Assembly: GCA_030063045.1 (NCBI GenBank)
Contig: JAQSEB010000186.1
Span: 525,776 to 589,775 of the forward strand
Reading direction: 5' to 3'
DNA: 64,000 nucleotides
Origin: Pratylenchus scribneri
Lineage: Eukaryota; Nematoda; Chromadorea; Rhabditida; Pratylenchidae
The translations under genes were made by a program, and so were the position numbers. A model generated the notes under the pieces. The model worked only from the letters and a program-made list of their open reading frames with translations, was not told the DNA's origin and did no database searches. Shown here piece after piece: positions 25,101 to 38,744 of this stretch. Each line of letters opens with the position of its first letter. Within the stretch, counting starts at the first letter, position 1.

Positions 25101-25990
25101 TTTGGTGTCGGCGGCTTAATGCCAGCGGAGAACTTGATGATGAAAGAGTGGCGATTGCACGTTTTAATTTCGACTACGACGATTCTGATTATGATCGAAC
25201 CGGATTACAATTTAGTCGTGTGCAATTCCCTTTGAAATTGGCTTCGGCGTTGACAATTAATAAGGCACAGGGTCAAACAATTCCAGGGAAACTTGGGATT
25301 GATTTGAGAAAGGATGTTTTCAGTCCAGGAATGTTGAGAGTGGCAGTTACTCGAGCAAGAGAAGGAGAAAATGTCACAATTTTGACTCCATTTTTCGGAT
25401 CATTAAAACCAACAGTGAAAAATATCGTATGGGATTTCGATAATCCTCAAAGATTTTTCCGCCCATTGCCACCACCAGTTCCTATTCCAATCTTAGATGA
25501 GACCGATGATGAAGATAATGCAAATGCAGCTTTCGACTTTGATTTGGATATGTGTGGAATAGAAAACACAAATGATACTCCTTTGATCCCATTTACATTC
25601 GATAATAATTCGCAACTAGACCAAGAAGGTTTCACATTCGATAATGATTTAATAAATGGAGAACCACAAATTGAAACTGAACATATTCGTAATAATGAGG
25701 TAGAAGCATTTACTTTTGGACCATTAGATGATAATGATAATAATGAAATTGAACATAATGAAATGGAAATAAATTGGGATAATATTATGATAGAGCAGGA
25801 GGAGATGGAAGACCCAGGCAGTGATGCCGAAGGGAATGAAATGGATTTAAATAGGAGAATGCAAGAATCGTTGGATTTGAATAATTTTGGACATATGGAA
25901 ATGAGTTTAGAAGATAGGGAATTTATGGATCAATATTTAAATCAATTGAGTGATGCATCATCGGAATCGGAGGATGATGAGGAATTTTGA
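19187..25990 (+). CDS. Helitron A transposase: Ulp1 protease-Rep-helicase fusion, one internal stop
   Basis: This frame of 2,267 codons has no introns. Residues 1-150 are basic and low-complexity. Residues 290-385 form a Ulp1/SENP-like cysteine peptidase with the expected H302, D319, Q370 and C376 (in GFSCGFF). A Cys-rich Helitron zinc finger lies near 515-570. Residues 1018-1250 are the Rep domain, with FMVTFTGNPKW, the HUH motif HFH at 1091-1093 and the two tyrosines of KYALKYVTKG (Y1244, Y1248). The Pif1-like helicase follows, with Walker A GGGGHGKS (1631-1638), Walker B IIDEIS (D1715, E1716), GDWTQLLPV, TINKAQGQT (about 2023-2031) and VAVTRAR. The tail is acidic. Codon 1869 (24791-24793) is TAA in an otherwise open frame, so the helicase is split after its first motifs. 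Rep nicks and joins the ends and the helicase unwinds during rolling-circle transposition. The protease's role is unknown. Confidence 0.92.
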
Positions 25991-26049
25991 TAAACTATTG
26001 GTCATTATTATTTATATAAAATTTTTCGGATTAAGGAATTAAATTAAGA

Positions 26050-26055
26050 AATAAA
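26050..26055 (+). terminator. Possible polyadenylation signal of Helitron A
   Basis: AATAAA lies 60 nt after the TGA stop. In sequence this A/T-rich the motif is expected often by chance, so only its position supports it. Confidence 0.3.
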
Positions 26056-26088
26056 ATATTTTTATTAAAAACTAAAAAACAAAAAAAA

Positions 26089-26181
26089 CTCCCGGTTCAA
26101 ATGCCAAGAGCATTTGAAGGTGTAGGCCTACTTTGACGTAGTCCGGGAGCTCCCTCAGTTTTTTGGAATTACAACTGAGGG
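26089..26181 (+). other. Branched structure plus hairpin downstream of the Helitron A ORF
   Basis: CTCCCGG (26089-26095) pairs with CCGGGAG (26143-26149) and encloses a perfect 9-bp stem (TTCAAATGC/GCATTTGAA, 26096-26118) and the palindrome GTAGGCCTAC (26122-26131). Immediately after it, CCCTCAGTT/AACTGAGGG (26152-26160 with 26173-26181) forms a 9-bp stem with a 12-nt loop. The whole is a compact multi-stem fold in the 3' region of the element. It could serve as an RNA 3'-end signal, or as DNA structure during rolling-circle termination. Confidence 0.6.
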
Positions 26182-26361
26182 TCCAAGTGGTCTACAAATT
26201 TATAATAATAAATATTTCTTTAATTTAATAAACATTTTATTTTATTTGTTATTTTAAATCGGTTATGATAATGTCATTTTAGTATTCGCCATATTCAATT
26301 ACATATAACTATCAATTTTCATCCTATCTAATTACGAAATTCGAAGCCCTAGGGTAGGTTC

Positions 26362-26379
26362 AACGCGCCTTGGCGCGTT
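26362..26379 (+). other. Subterminal hairpin of Helitron A
   Basis: AACGCGCC-TT-GGCGCGTT is a perfect 8-bp stem with a TT loop, 83 bp before the terminal hairpin. It corresponds in position to the subterminal hairpin AATCCC-TGC-GGGATT of family B. Confidence 0.65.
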
Positions 26380-26461
26380 AACATTGCGACAAATTCCGAC
26401 ATCTATCCATCCCATATATTACTTAAACTCAAATATCCCTTCCACCATCAAACCGTTAACG

Positions 26462-26479
26462 AGCCCGCTTGCGGGCTAG
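26462..26479 (+). other. Terminal hairpin and CTAG 3' end of Helitron A
   Basis: AGCCCGC-TT-GCGGGCT is a perfect 7-bp stem whose last two bases begin the terminal CTAG. The next base is T, as expected for insertion between A and T. Established knowledge: Helitrons end in a short hairpin followed by CTRR, which signals termination of rolling-circle transfer. Confidence 0.8.
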
Positions 26480-28076
26480 TTATTATATAGAAATAGAATA
26501 AAATTTTACAAACTGCTGGATAATTCTTGATTGACTTATTCGCCTTTAAATAAAATATATTGAAATATAATAACTAATTAAATGAATTAAATAATTATTT
26601 TTAATAAAAAGTTGATTAATTTTAACAATAAATTCATTCGGTAAAATAAAAAAAATTATAACAAAAAAATTAAATTTAATGAATGAAAATACGTAAAAAA
26701 AATTCATATTAGTAATAGAAATAGATGGTATGACATATTTGGTACATGAATGACGCCTATGAATTAATTATTTCTAAACAAGGAAAGGAAGAATTTAGCA
26801 AGCATTGTATCTTTAAAATAATATTTATATTTATAAATAAAATGTGAAAAATATTAATCAATTCAAAAGATTGTTCTTTAATAACGATTTTCAAAATATT
26901 TGTTATAATAAAAAAAATTCGTTATATAATGGATTAATTAGAATAGAAAAAATAATAAAATAGTAAAAAATTTATATGATAGTAATTTATTAAAATTCTA
27001 AATAAAAAATGATTCAAAATTTTCCGTTCCGCTAGGACCATTTTGGATTCCACCAAATAAAGATCCCAAAACGAGATGGTTAGAATGATTGAATAAATGG
27101 AAAAAATTATTATAATAAAATAAATTTTTATCTATAAACAAAGTAAGTTCTTCATATAATATTAAATAAATAGATGAATTATATAATTTTCACTTGAAAT
27201 TTAAATTTTAACTTAAAAGATAATTTCGATCATTCATTATAATTTTACTTTTTTTTCGTTTTTTTTTGCTTTTATAACAAATTTTATGTGTTTTCATCTT
27301 GAAAGTTAATTATATTTTTCTTTTTTTTTGAAAAAATATCTTAAATTAAATAAAAATAAAAAAGAGCTAAAGTTGTAAATTAAAATATTTATTATTAAAA
27401 TAATAAAAAATTTAATTTTTTCTAACAAGATAAATTGAAATAATAATAATTCTATTTCAAATAATCATGAATTTACTTGATGAAATAATTGTCTTAACAA
27501 ATTTTCGATATAGACGAAATATTAAATAAATTTTTTATTTTTGAAAAATATATTTAAAGATAAAATAAATTATTATAATTTAAATATTAACAATAATAAA
27601 CGATTAATTTAAATTACAATAAAATTATAAATAATTCATAAAATTTATAAATAATAAATGGGAGAAAAATTCTTAAAGAATCTTACTAAATGGCAAATCA
27701 TAAATACATCTAATATAACTTCTTAACATATTATTTAATATAATATTAGTTGAATTATAATAATGCATCAGAGGCAAAGTTGAAATTGCTCGTATGAAGC
27801 TTTATGCAAATAAAAAAGTAAAGAATAAAAGTAACTACGATTTTAATATTAAATTATAGATTAAGAAAAAAAATAATAGAAATTAAAGATTTAATAAAAA
27901 TTGATATAAAAATAAGATAATTTCTATGAAGAATAAAAAAATAATCATTTATCAGAGAATATTTAGGAATAAAAATAGAAATAATTAAGAATTTAAATAA
28001 TAAATAATATAGTACAGAAAAATATTGCTAATAAATTAATTTAATTTGAAATATTAAATAAATTCGTATTTTATAA

Positions 28077-28217
28077 TTTTTCGAATATAAATTAAATCAA
28101 CAGCCTCCCTCAAATTTGTCTAATCCTATTATCCTCAGTAATGATGAAGAAGAGGACGAAAAAGAAGGCAGGACGCAGGAGTTTTCTTTATTAGCCAAAT
28201 ATCGACGATGCCGATGA
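28077..28217 (+). other. Coding-like island ending in TGA
   Basis: This frame of 46 codons ends in TGA and has a clearly non-random composition. It runs from Gln/Pro/Ser/Asn-rich (QQPPSNLSNPII) through an acidic patch (NDEEEDEKEG) to EFSLLAKYRRCR. It reads like the last exon of a gene, or like a remnant. No upstream exon can be connected. The family is unknown. Confidence 0.35.
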
Positions 28218-31200
28218 TAAAATTAAATAAATAAAATATCAATAATAAAATAATAATCAAAATATAAATTTATTATTATGATTAAATTTTTAAGAAACGA
28301 TCTGAACCAACTTCTTTTCATAAGGCGGAAAATGTATAATTATTAATTTAAAAAAATAATGAATAAAAATGGAATATTTATTTGTATTAATTAAATATAT
28401 TTATATAAATAATTATATTGTAATTGTCGAAAAAATCATTCATTAAACTACATCGGAAAAATATTTGTTGTCATTGTCAGCAATAATATTTATAATTATT
28501 TCGACGAATAAAATATTAAAATTTTATTTTATTTAAAAAAATATCTTCCAAATTAAATTATTTAAACAATATATGTTAAAATTTTAAATTTATAATTGGT
28601 TGCAATTTATAATATATGTTAAATATATCATCAATTGGACTTAAAGCAAATTTGTCAAGGATTGATTCGATGGGAAAAATGCTTATGGCAAAAATATTTG
28701 CTTTATGTAGCATTGGAAAAGTTTACTTTTATAGACTAGGTCAAAAATTGTGAAAAAAAGCTTGTCTTGAAATAAATTCATATTCATAGAAATTAATTTT
28801 GTTATTGCCTAGGAGAGATAATCTAAAATAAAACAATAAAAAATGCCAAGAAATATTTAATGATTTTTTCCATTAAAAAATTTTAAATTATTATTTTAAA
28901 ATTATGTCAATTATAAAAAAAACTATTTATTAATTTTCTTTTTAAAATTATTGTAAAAAAATTTAAAAAAATTTAAAATGAAATCTTTTATCAAGCTGGA
29001 TTCAAAATAAGTTGATATTTTTTAAACGTTAATTTTTTGAAGAATTTATTGAAACTTGATAAAATCATAATTTTTTCTTAATAAAAATAAATATTTAAAA
29101 ATCGATATTTTCAAAACTTCATTTAACAAAAGGAAAAAGGGAAATATAAAAAAATTTCGAGGCATTTATTAAGTATCAATTGCAAATTATTTTTCAATTA
29201 TTTAAATTAAATAATTACTTAAAAATCTTAAACTTAAATAAATTTATGAAACATAATTATTCTCTTGACTAATTTTAGAATAAAATTTTTTACAACAATT
29301 GAATAAAAATTATGATAAATATAAATAAGTCTTGTTTAATGTTATGATTGTTTCAAATTATTTTTATTAAAAAAAGCTCTGAATAAATTAAAAGAGCTAA
29401 TTGAAATGAATCTGATAATTAATGAAATAGGACAACTCTTTTTTTAATTTAAAATATAATTCTTCGCAAATAACATTAATTAACTTGTATTAAAAAAATA
29501 AAATATTTTTATTGATAAAAAAATTTTTCCATAATTTTGGCCAGCTTTACCCGCACATTATCCGCATTTTTCAATGAACGATAGTTGATGAATGAATTGT
29601 TGTTTCTAAATCAATAAAAAACGCAAAATTTTATCAAAGCAGAAAAAGTGAAAAATCATTTAAATTCGAAATTTAAAATTGTTCTAAATAAAAATAATTT
29701 AATATTTTTAGTGTTAATGGTAGAATGATAGAACAAAATTCAGAAAAAGTCTTATTGAATTTTTATCTAAATTTTCCAATATGTTAATAGAGAAAAAACA
29801 TTCAAATTACTTTTTCCTAATAGCAGATATTGTCCGTTGGAAATTAATGCTAAAATTCCATATGGCATCGAAATTCAACCCAGTAAAGGAAAAATATTTA
29901 AGAAAAATTTAAAATGTATTAAAATTAAAAAAATTAAACAATTATAAAAATTTGTTAAATCTAACCGTAATAAAATCTAATTAACGAATAAAAAATAATT
30001 TAAATATTCTGAAATTACTTTTTTAAATTTATAAGTTACTTATTTTATATGAAATTATAATAATAAATTGCAACATTTCAATATGATCGCAAGAAAATTT
30101 AATTACTTTTGAAAATATTCAATTAATATATATATTAAAATAATTTTAAAAAAGGAAAAAATTATCTATTAAAAAGAAATAAATGAATATTATCATATAA
30201 ACTCATAATGCAATTTTATTTTTTAAAAGAGCCGCCATACGGATATTAAAAATTAAATATTGTTAATATACATTTTTCATAGAATGTTCCATTTTATATA
30301 AAATTTTTTGATAAACTATTTGATTAAATCCTGAGAATTTCTAATTTACTAGCTTGGTGCTTCGGAATACGGATCGAAAGAATAATGTAAATTATATAAT
30401 GTATTTTAATTAAATAAAATTCTAAAATAAAATTAAAATATTACTTTTGAATCTTGTTGAAATTCATAATATTGGGAAAAATATTCAATTCTACGAATTC
30501 AATTGAAAAGAAATATAAATATCATATAATTTTATAAAATATTATTGGATAATTGTACCGTATTAATATTAAAATATTGACTTCACCGAATTAATTTAAA
30601 TTAATTTTTAATGGAAAAACCATAACTGTTTAAAAAATAAAAAATAATTGATAATTACTTCATTATTTATTGTCATCTTAAAAAATAAAATTCTTTTAAT
30701 ATCTTTGATTAATTAGATTAATCCTTGAAATTTTATCATGTACATTTTCCAATTAGATTTTTTTTGCTTATGAAATTAAATCGATGGTAATAAATTTTTT
30801 CCATAATTAAAATTATCAAAACAGAAAAATCATATGTTTAAAATTTTAGATGATAAAAATCATGGCAGCCAACATTGGAAGCAATTCCTGTCAAATCAAC
30901 TTATCTTAGCAATCTAGAATAAAAAAATATTTTTAATATTTTTAATGGAAATAAAATATTAATTAATAAGATTGAATTAATATTTTTAAAATAAAGAAAA
31001 ATAAATTTTGCGACTGAAATAAAATTAATTTTTATAATAAAATGGAAAAAATTACATGATGTTATTACTGTAGATATATTAATTAAATTTTTTTGAAATA
31101 ATTATATTTGGAGAAAATTATTAATAAACATGTTTTCTAATCAATAATCAAGATTTTATTAAATTGTTTATATATAGGATCTAATATTCTGTATATATAT

Positions 31201-33203
31201 AATTGAAATTAATTTCTTTGTAAATTACATATAAATTGCTCTACAGTGATAATTCAATAAAATTATTAAACAGAAATTAAATTTAAAACTATAAAATTTC
31301 AGATTAATCAAATATAAAATTCTCAAATTTTTTCATATTTCCGCCCTTCGCGGTATCTAAATTAGTTCTATAAATTACTTTTAAAGTACTTATACTTTGA
31401 TATATAAGGAAATTTGTTATGAAGACGAAGAGATAAATTAATAAATAAATAAATGTTTTCTTTAATAATTTAAACAAATTATTTTTGTTTACAATAATCT
31501 CAATATTTAATCGATAAAAACGATTAATAAAATAATAAATGCTATAAAAATTAGATATATCGTACTATATTCATGAAATATTCAATTTATAATAAAATGA
31601 ATTGTAATGATAAAAATTATAATATTTTAAAATAAGTTCAATTAAATATTCTATATGCTATAAAAAGCATTATAATTAAAATAGAAAAATTTAAGAAACA
31701 ATGAATCCATTCAATGTATTGTACTAAAAATAATGGCTAAATAAATTTTATAAATTATAATTTAAAAACTTATTAATATTTTAAAAGTAAAAAATCAATT
31801 TTCATTAATAATGAAAAAATAAGTAAATTCTAAAAATTATTTCGCATAAATTAAAAGGAAAAAATATTATTTCAATATCTAAATAAAATGATAATGAAAG
31901 TTGATAATAATGACAAAGTAAAAGTAAAAATTAATTATTAATTTTTCTATTATTTATTTAAAAAATTTAATTAAAAGGGGAGGCGAAATAAGGTTTAAAA
32001 TTGATTAAAGTGATAAAAAATCAAGTGAAAAATAATTTTATAAATTTAAATTCCCGAATTAAAATAGAAATCATACCATCAAGTATCATTAATTAGAAAA
32101 AATTAAAATTAATAAATATATAATCAAATAAAAAAAAGAATTTATCAATATAATTAAAAAAATATAATTGAATAAAATTGATCAAATTTTTAATATAATG
32201 ATTAACGGCCATTCTAAATCACAAATAAACTTTTTTTTCTTCATTATTCTTTAACTTTTCGATTAAATTCACATTTAGATATAATATTATCAGCTTAAAA
32301 TAATTAGTCGAGAAATAATTTCTTTTAATAGAGAATAAAAAACATTTTAAAATATCATTAATTTGAAATTATTAAAAATTAAATTAATAATTATAGAAGC
32401 TAAGAAGCGACGGTAGTAGAATTACACAAATCCGAATTCCGGCAGGCTTATGATATATGCAAAGAAATACAAGGCTGTGAGGGCTCAACATATATATTAC
32501 TAATAAATAATTTGATAAAATAGATAAAACATGATCCGAAATGATTTTAAAAATAAAAAATTAATCATAAATTATAAAAAAATTATAATATAAAAATCGA
32601 TAAAAAAATTAACTTATTAATCATTTAATGAGAAAATATATAAATTAATTCAAGAGAGAATATTCGAATGGAAGAATGCAATTAACTAAGCAAAAATTTT
32701 TTTATATGTATCTTAAGTAAATTTGTTTCTAAAAAAATTGTAAAAATGTACATTTACATGAAATCACTATATTATTAATTATTATTAATCACATAATATA
32801 CAAATTAATCTTTAAAAGATTACTTTTATTTAAATTATACAATACAAATTTAAAATAAAAATTAATTTTAAGGAATATAAATGAATTAAAAATTTAATAA
32901 AGATAAATGAAGAAAATATTCATACATAAAAGAAAATTTTTTGAAAACGCATGAACTATTAAAATATTTTTAAAATTAATAGATTATCCTTAAAATAAAT
33001 ATATGAAAATTTGATAAAAAAAATTGGCAATTGTTAAATTTAATTAGCCTTATTTAAACAATATTTATATTTATAATAAATTTTTAATTTGTAAAATGTA
33101 AATGAAAATTTAACATAAAAATAAATAGATTTATGAAATATTAATATATAAATTTAAATTCATTGAAAAAACTATGCTGAAAAGAAATTAATCATTACTT
33201 TGA

Positions 33204-33341
33204 AAAGTTATACATGAAGTAAAACCGAATGAGCTCTCGTCATCGAACACTCATCAATTATGCCACACTTATTATTCAAAAGGCCCTACTTACACTGGTG
33301 TTCCTCCCATGCTACCTCAGAAAAAGCTCAATGTGGAATAA
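33204..33341 (+). other. Coding-like island ending in TAA
   Basis: Forty-five codons are open from a TGA at 33201 to TAA at 33339. The composition is polar and Tyr/Pro/Gly-containing (CHTYYSKGPTYTGVPPMLPQ), unlike the surrounding A/T noise. It could be a terminal exon. No family is recognised. Confidence 0.3.
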
Positions 33342-36300
33342 CTTAAATAAAATTCATTATTTAATATTAAATTTTTAATTAAAAAAATTCAAATATTATA
33401 AAATAAAATGAAAGATATTCCAATTTGTCAACATAAAGGCAATACATTTATCATACAGAAATATTGTTGTGGATTTTATATATGAAATATTAACAGAATG
33501 AAATGAAAACGTAATTAATATTTGATAAAAATTTTAAATTAGAGAAAATATTCTATAAATCATTATGCAAAATTAGTTAATTTTATGGAAATTCGAAATA
33601 TTTATCCATAACATAATTTTTATAGAGAAACAATTTATGAAAATCCATAAAAAAATATTATTAAAAAAATAATGAATATCTATTTTGTTATTCGTTCTTT
33701 TCATTTAATCTCAAATAATTGCAGTCTCTCCCCGATAAAATGAGCGTCGCGGGATTCTGACTCGTCTCTTTAACCATGTTGCCATATCATTGAAGAAATA
33801 TTAAAACAATTAATTAAGAATAATAAAGTTATGGCCATATACAAATATTAATGTTATGTAAAATAAAAGAATTTTTCTTAAAAAATTAAAATTTTTCAGG
33901 CAATTTGTTAATTGCAGCAAAATATATATTCGTTAATACTTAAGATGGCGAATCAGGGAATCATAGGCAATTATTAATTTTGCCGACCTTTTACTATTAT
34001 AAAAAGGGAGGCATTTCGGAAAAACAATTTTTCAAAATACGAAATCTCCCTGAATCAGATGACAAGGATGATGCCTAAATTAAAGTTGCAGAAAAATTTA
34101 ATTTAAAATATTTTGATGTTTTAAGGAATTTGAAAGAAAAATTATTTACTTTCTAATAATTATATCGAAATTTATTTAAAAATACAAATAAATTAAAATT
34201 TAAAATTAAATAATTTTTTTAATAATTCAAAAACTTCTTTGAAAAAAAAGAAACTAATTATTCAATTTCGAAAAGCAATTAAGAGTTAATAAAAAAAATG
34301 TTAAAAATTTGAGCCAAAATCTTAGACATAATGATCAGATATTATCTAAAATAATATTTATAATAAGCTTTTTCGATAAGATAAGATTATCCTTATATTT
34401 CAAAAAAAAGAATAAAGAATGTATATCAATGTAATCTTAAATTTAGCCTGATTGAATTATTCTTTTTTATTATTTTAGACAATCAAAAATAATAATAAAA
34501 TATAAAATAGTGAAATAAATTTCAGAAAAATAATTAAATTATTTTATATTACTAAAATATATTTTTTCATTATGAAATAAAATTATTTAATCTCTCTATA
34601 ATTACATATTGGAAAATAATTTGATCTTGTTTATTTTTGTATTTAAAAATGATGAATCTTAAAAAAGAGCTAAAATTTAAAATAAAAATTAACATTATAA
34701 TAATAAAAATGATTTATTTTTCAACATATAAAAAATTAAGAATGAAAAATTTTAAAAATGATTTTTGCATTGTTGAAAGAATGTTTTGACTTGGCACCTT
34801 TCAACATTGCAATTGTCAAAATGGTAGAAGAAATAGAGCGGGACAAATAAGGAATAAAAATTTAAAAAATTTTCACTTTTAATTCTTTTAAATATGGAGA
34901 GATGATAATAAGAAAATTTTCTAATTAAGAAAAATAATAAAATAAAAAATAAAAATTATATGGAATGAATTTTATACCGAACTACATACTTTAAATTTTA
35001 TAAAAAATCATATTTCTTTTAAAATTATATAATGAATTTTAATATATAGATGAACTTTTTGCTCGATAAATTGGCCTTAGATATTTTATGCAATAAGTTT
35101 GACCTCATGTCCATATACTAAAATAGCTTCTTCGCTATCTATTTACAAATTACAAAATCAAAATTGTGAAATCAACTATTAGATGATCATCATCGATTAA
35201 ATATCGGAATATAGATGAAAAATTTAATTAAAATTTAAGAAAAAATAAATTATTCAAATAAACGTTAATAATGTAATCGATTGTGATCAAAAATTTGACA
35301 AAATCCATATAAAAATTTTAAATAATATAATTTCTATTTTAAATTATGTATTCCAATCAAAAAATATAAAAATAAAAAAAATGAAGAAAAAAGTGCAATA
35401 TAATTTATATATTTTTTTAAATTGCTGTTAAAAATTAAAATAAAATAAAATTGATGATAAAAATTTTATGATCAATTTTGAAAATTCTTTTAAAAACATT
35501 TTATTAGACATAGACAATCACGGATTATATAATGATAAAAATTAATTGCGCAATAAAAAATATTTATAATTTAATTAATTTAATATTTCAAAAAATTAAA
35601 TTTAATATATGTAGTTCATTGTTAATAAATTATATATTTAAAATTTATCATTTTAGTCTTATTTGAATAAAAAAATATTTTTGCCACTTTATTATTTGAC
35701 ATAGAATTAGGCAATATTTTCGGGAAGGCAACCAACATAGTTATTGTTGAAGAAAAACAAGCAACTTTTTCACAGTCCATGGCAATAATTACTAAATTTA
35801 AAACTTAAAGAGATTATAATAACAAGACTCCTAGATAAAACCGAGCAGTTATCTATCAATAGATCCTTATAAAATTTTCATTACCTAAAATAAAAATATA
35901 TTAATAAATAAAAAATTATGATCAAAAATTCAAATTATTAACTAAATAGCATAATATAATAATTAATAATAATTTGTTGAATATTTGGCAGTGCTATTTT
36001 AAGCTGAATAATGTAATGAGAAACAAACGCCTGAATTCATTAATAATTAAATTATTAAAAATCAATAAAATTGAAATAAATTTATTAAATTTTATAAAAA
36101 ATACTTCTTTAAATATTGGAATCTTAAAATATTGTAGTTTTGAAATACAATCTAATATATCATAAGAAATCTTTACAATATTTTAAAAATTTTATATTTT
36201 AGATATTGTAAATTTTTAAAATTTGAATAAAAAAATTTAAAAATTATGTTTAAAATATATAAATTAAAACATATATTCGAGAAATATGAATGAATTTAAC

Positions 36301-38616
36301 TAATTTTTTAACATTTATAAAAATTTAACAACGACTACTACATAAAAAACAAATGAATATAAAAAAAATGCGCAGGCGATGGAATAAATTCATCTCGTTT
36401 CTTTCAGAAAAAATGCCACAAATTCGTTTTATTTCATAAAATATTATTCTATTCAATATTAGGAATAGGAGAAAAGAACATAAAAATGGAACAACCTAAT
36501 AATTAAATTTTATTTTAATAAATTATTTCTAATATCAAAAAATAAAAATAAAATTTTAATTAATAATTTAAATTGAATAAATAAAATTAATTAATTAAAA
36601 CTGAATTACATTAATTATTATAAAAAATTTTAAATAAATATTGAAGTATCTGAAGAAATAAATTTGTGGATCCCTTATTCAAATTCTTTAGTTATTACCA
36701 TTAATTATAAACTTTTACTTACGTTTATCTTATTTAATATATTTCTCCATTTCATTTAGCACCAATCTATATGGTAATAATTATTTGGCTCCAATCACCA
36801 GGATTCTTCATTAAAGATATTAATTTGTTTAATAAAAAAATAAATTCAATATTTTAATTGTATTTTGATGGCGAGAATGAATAAGAAAATATTAATAATA
36901 TTTAATATTTTCGATAATATTTAAAAAGAATATAAAGAAAAAATAAAATAAAATTCTTAAAGATTAAATAAAATTTTTTTTAATTTACAAATAAAATTAT
37001 CAAAACTTATAATTATTTGAGATTAATCGCCACAAGATTCATTTATAGAATAATGAAGGGATGGAAAGAAAATTGATTGTCGCGAATAGTGCAAAGAGGA
37101 TAAAGTTAGTTGGGAGTAGGGCCTAAGGCCTTAACAGATAATTAATTGTTTTAAGGAAATCCCGATATGCAAACGGGAGAAGTGATATAAGCTTAAAAAT
37201 AATTTATAATGATTCTCGGCAAATAAAATTCGTTTTGCCCAATGTTGCAAAATAATTATAAAATTTATTAAAAAATATTCTTCAATTAGAATATATAAAT
37301 TTTTCTATTTAATTGAAAATTTAAATTTAATCAATATTAAATTATAATATAATATAAAAAATCATTAGAAATAATGAATTATAAGAATGCTATAAATCAA
37401 AGAATTACATTTTTGTAAAAAATAAAAAAAAAATTAATAATTTTTTTTGTAAATGATTTGAATAGAATTACAAAAATAATTATATTAAAATTTTATGTAA
37501 AAAAATTTTAATCCACAACTCATCAGTCCATAGCAAGGTGGAATTTATTAACGCCTAGTCTCTTTTATAAAACATTTAAAATTATTATAAATTTTGGCAA
37601 TATTTATGATATTTTAAAAAAGAATTTTAATTTCAAATTTTATTTTAATTAAAAAAATAAAATTAAAAAAATATATATTCTAATAAGATAAAATAAATTT
37701 TTGAATGAAAATACAATTTTATAATATATATAATAAAAAGTATTAATTTATGAATTTAATTATAAATTCTCAATTATAAATCAAAAAATTTTTGAAAATT
37801 TTGTACTATTATACCATAACATTGAAAAGACCAAAAAATACAAATACTTTTTTATTTTACATATTAAGAAATAAATTTTATTAAATTTTAAATTTAAAAA
37901 AAAATTTATTTCTTTTAAATAATTTCAGATATATATATATTGAGTAAATATTATATTTAAATAAAATTTAAAAATTTGTTTGAATTATAATAATTAAAAT
38001 TCTAGAAAATTGTTGAAAATAATATCGAATTACAAATTAATAAAAATTAAATAAAGAAATTTTAATTTAAATAAAAAAGAATAAATAAAACATTATAATA
38101 GAAAATTGATGAAGAAGATTAAAATTATAGCAGCGGTCTGACATAATGATTTGCCTAAAATTGTTTCTCAAAGATAATAAAAAATTTATAAAATATTTTA
38201 CTATATTTTAAACAACTCTATTAAAAACAGCCGAAGTTCTTCTTTGAATGTGATACTAAATTAAATTTCTTTAAAAATAGTTAATTTGATTTAGAAAAAT
38301 ATATTTTTTTAATTAAATTCGAATAAATCTAAAAAAATAAAAATATTTATTTAAGACTTCCCCGGAAAATTTCAGCAGTTTTGTATCACTTTGAATCATT
38401 GGCTTTAAAAAATTAAAATATTAATATAAAAATGGAATAAAAATAAAATACTTCACAAAATCATTAATCATTAATCTCAACTAAGTCCAGTTGAAAATGA
38501 GATAAAATAATGTAATATTAAAAATTAATGACAATGAATTAAATTTTAAAAATAATATAATAATTTAAAATTATGAAAATTTTTATAAATAATTCTCAAT
38601 TAACAGAAGAAGCTGA

Positions 38617-38744
38617 AATCACCACCTGTTTCATCATCAAAAGCGAGAATTCCTCGGCATCATTACTGATACATCAAGGAAGTTGGTTGAATTGTTCAAT
38701 GATGGTGGATCAAAAATTGAAACCCGGTCCTGGAAGGCAAAACG
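38617..38744 (+). other. Coding-like island with possible donor
   Basis: One frame reads GIITDTSRKLVELFNDGG and IETRSWKAKR and stops at a GTGTAT donor-like site at 38745. A second frame, with ATG at 38573, is also open through the same patch. The choice between them cannot be made by eye. The product is unknown. Confidence 0.3.

Larger units (their letters stand above)
17807..26479 (+). mobile_element. Helitron A (autonomous-type rolling-circle transposon)
   Basis: The element consists of a leader, one very long Rep-helicase reading frame and a 3' end with the classic Helitron form: hairpin AGCCCGC-TT-GCGGGCT at 26462-26477 merging into CTAG at 26476-26479, followed by T. The right boundary is well supported, because the same arrangement ends every unit of the second family at 40031-47332. 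The left boundary is tentative. TTATTATGCTAATAAAAT at 17807 resembles the TTATTATTACTAGAAAAT start of family B, but no empty site is available here. The coding region is interrupted once, so this copy is probably not active as it stands. Confidence 0.75.
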
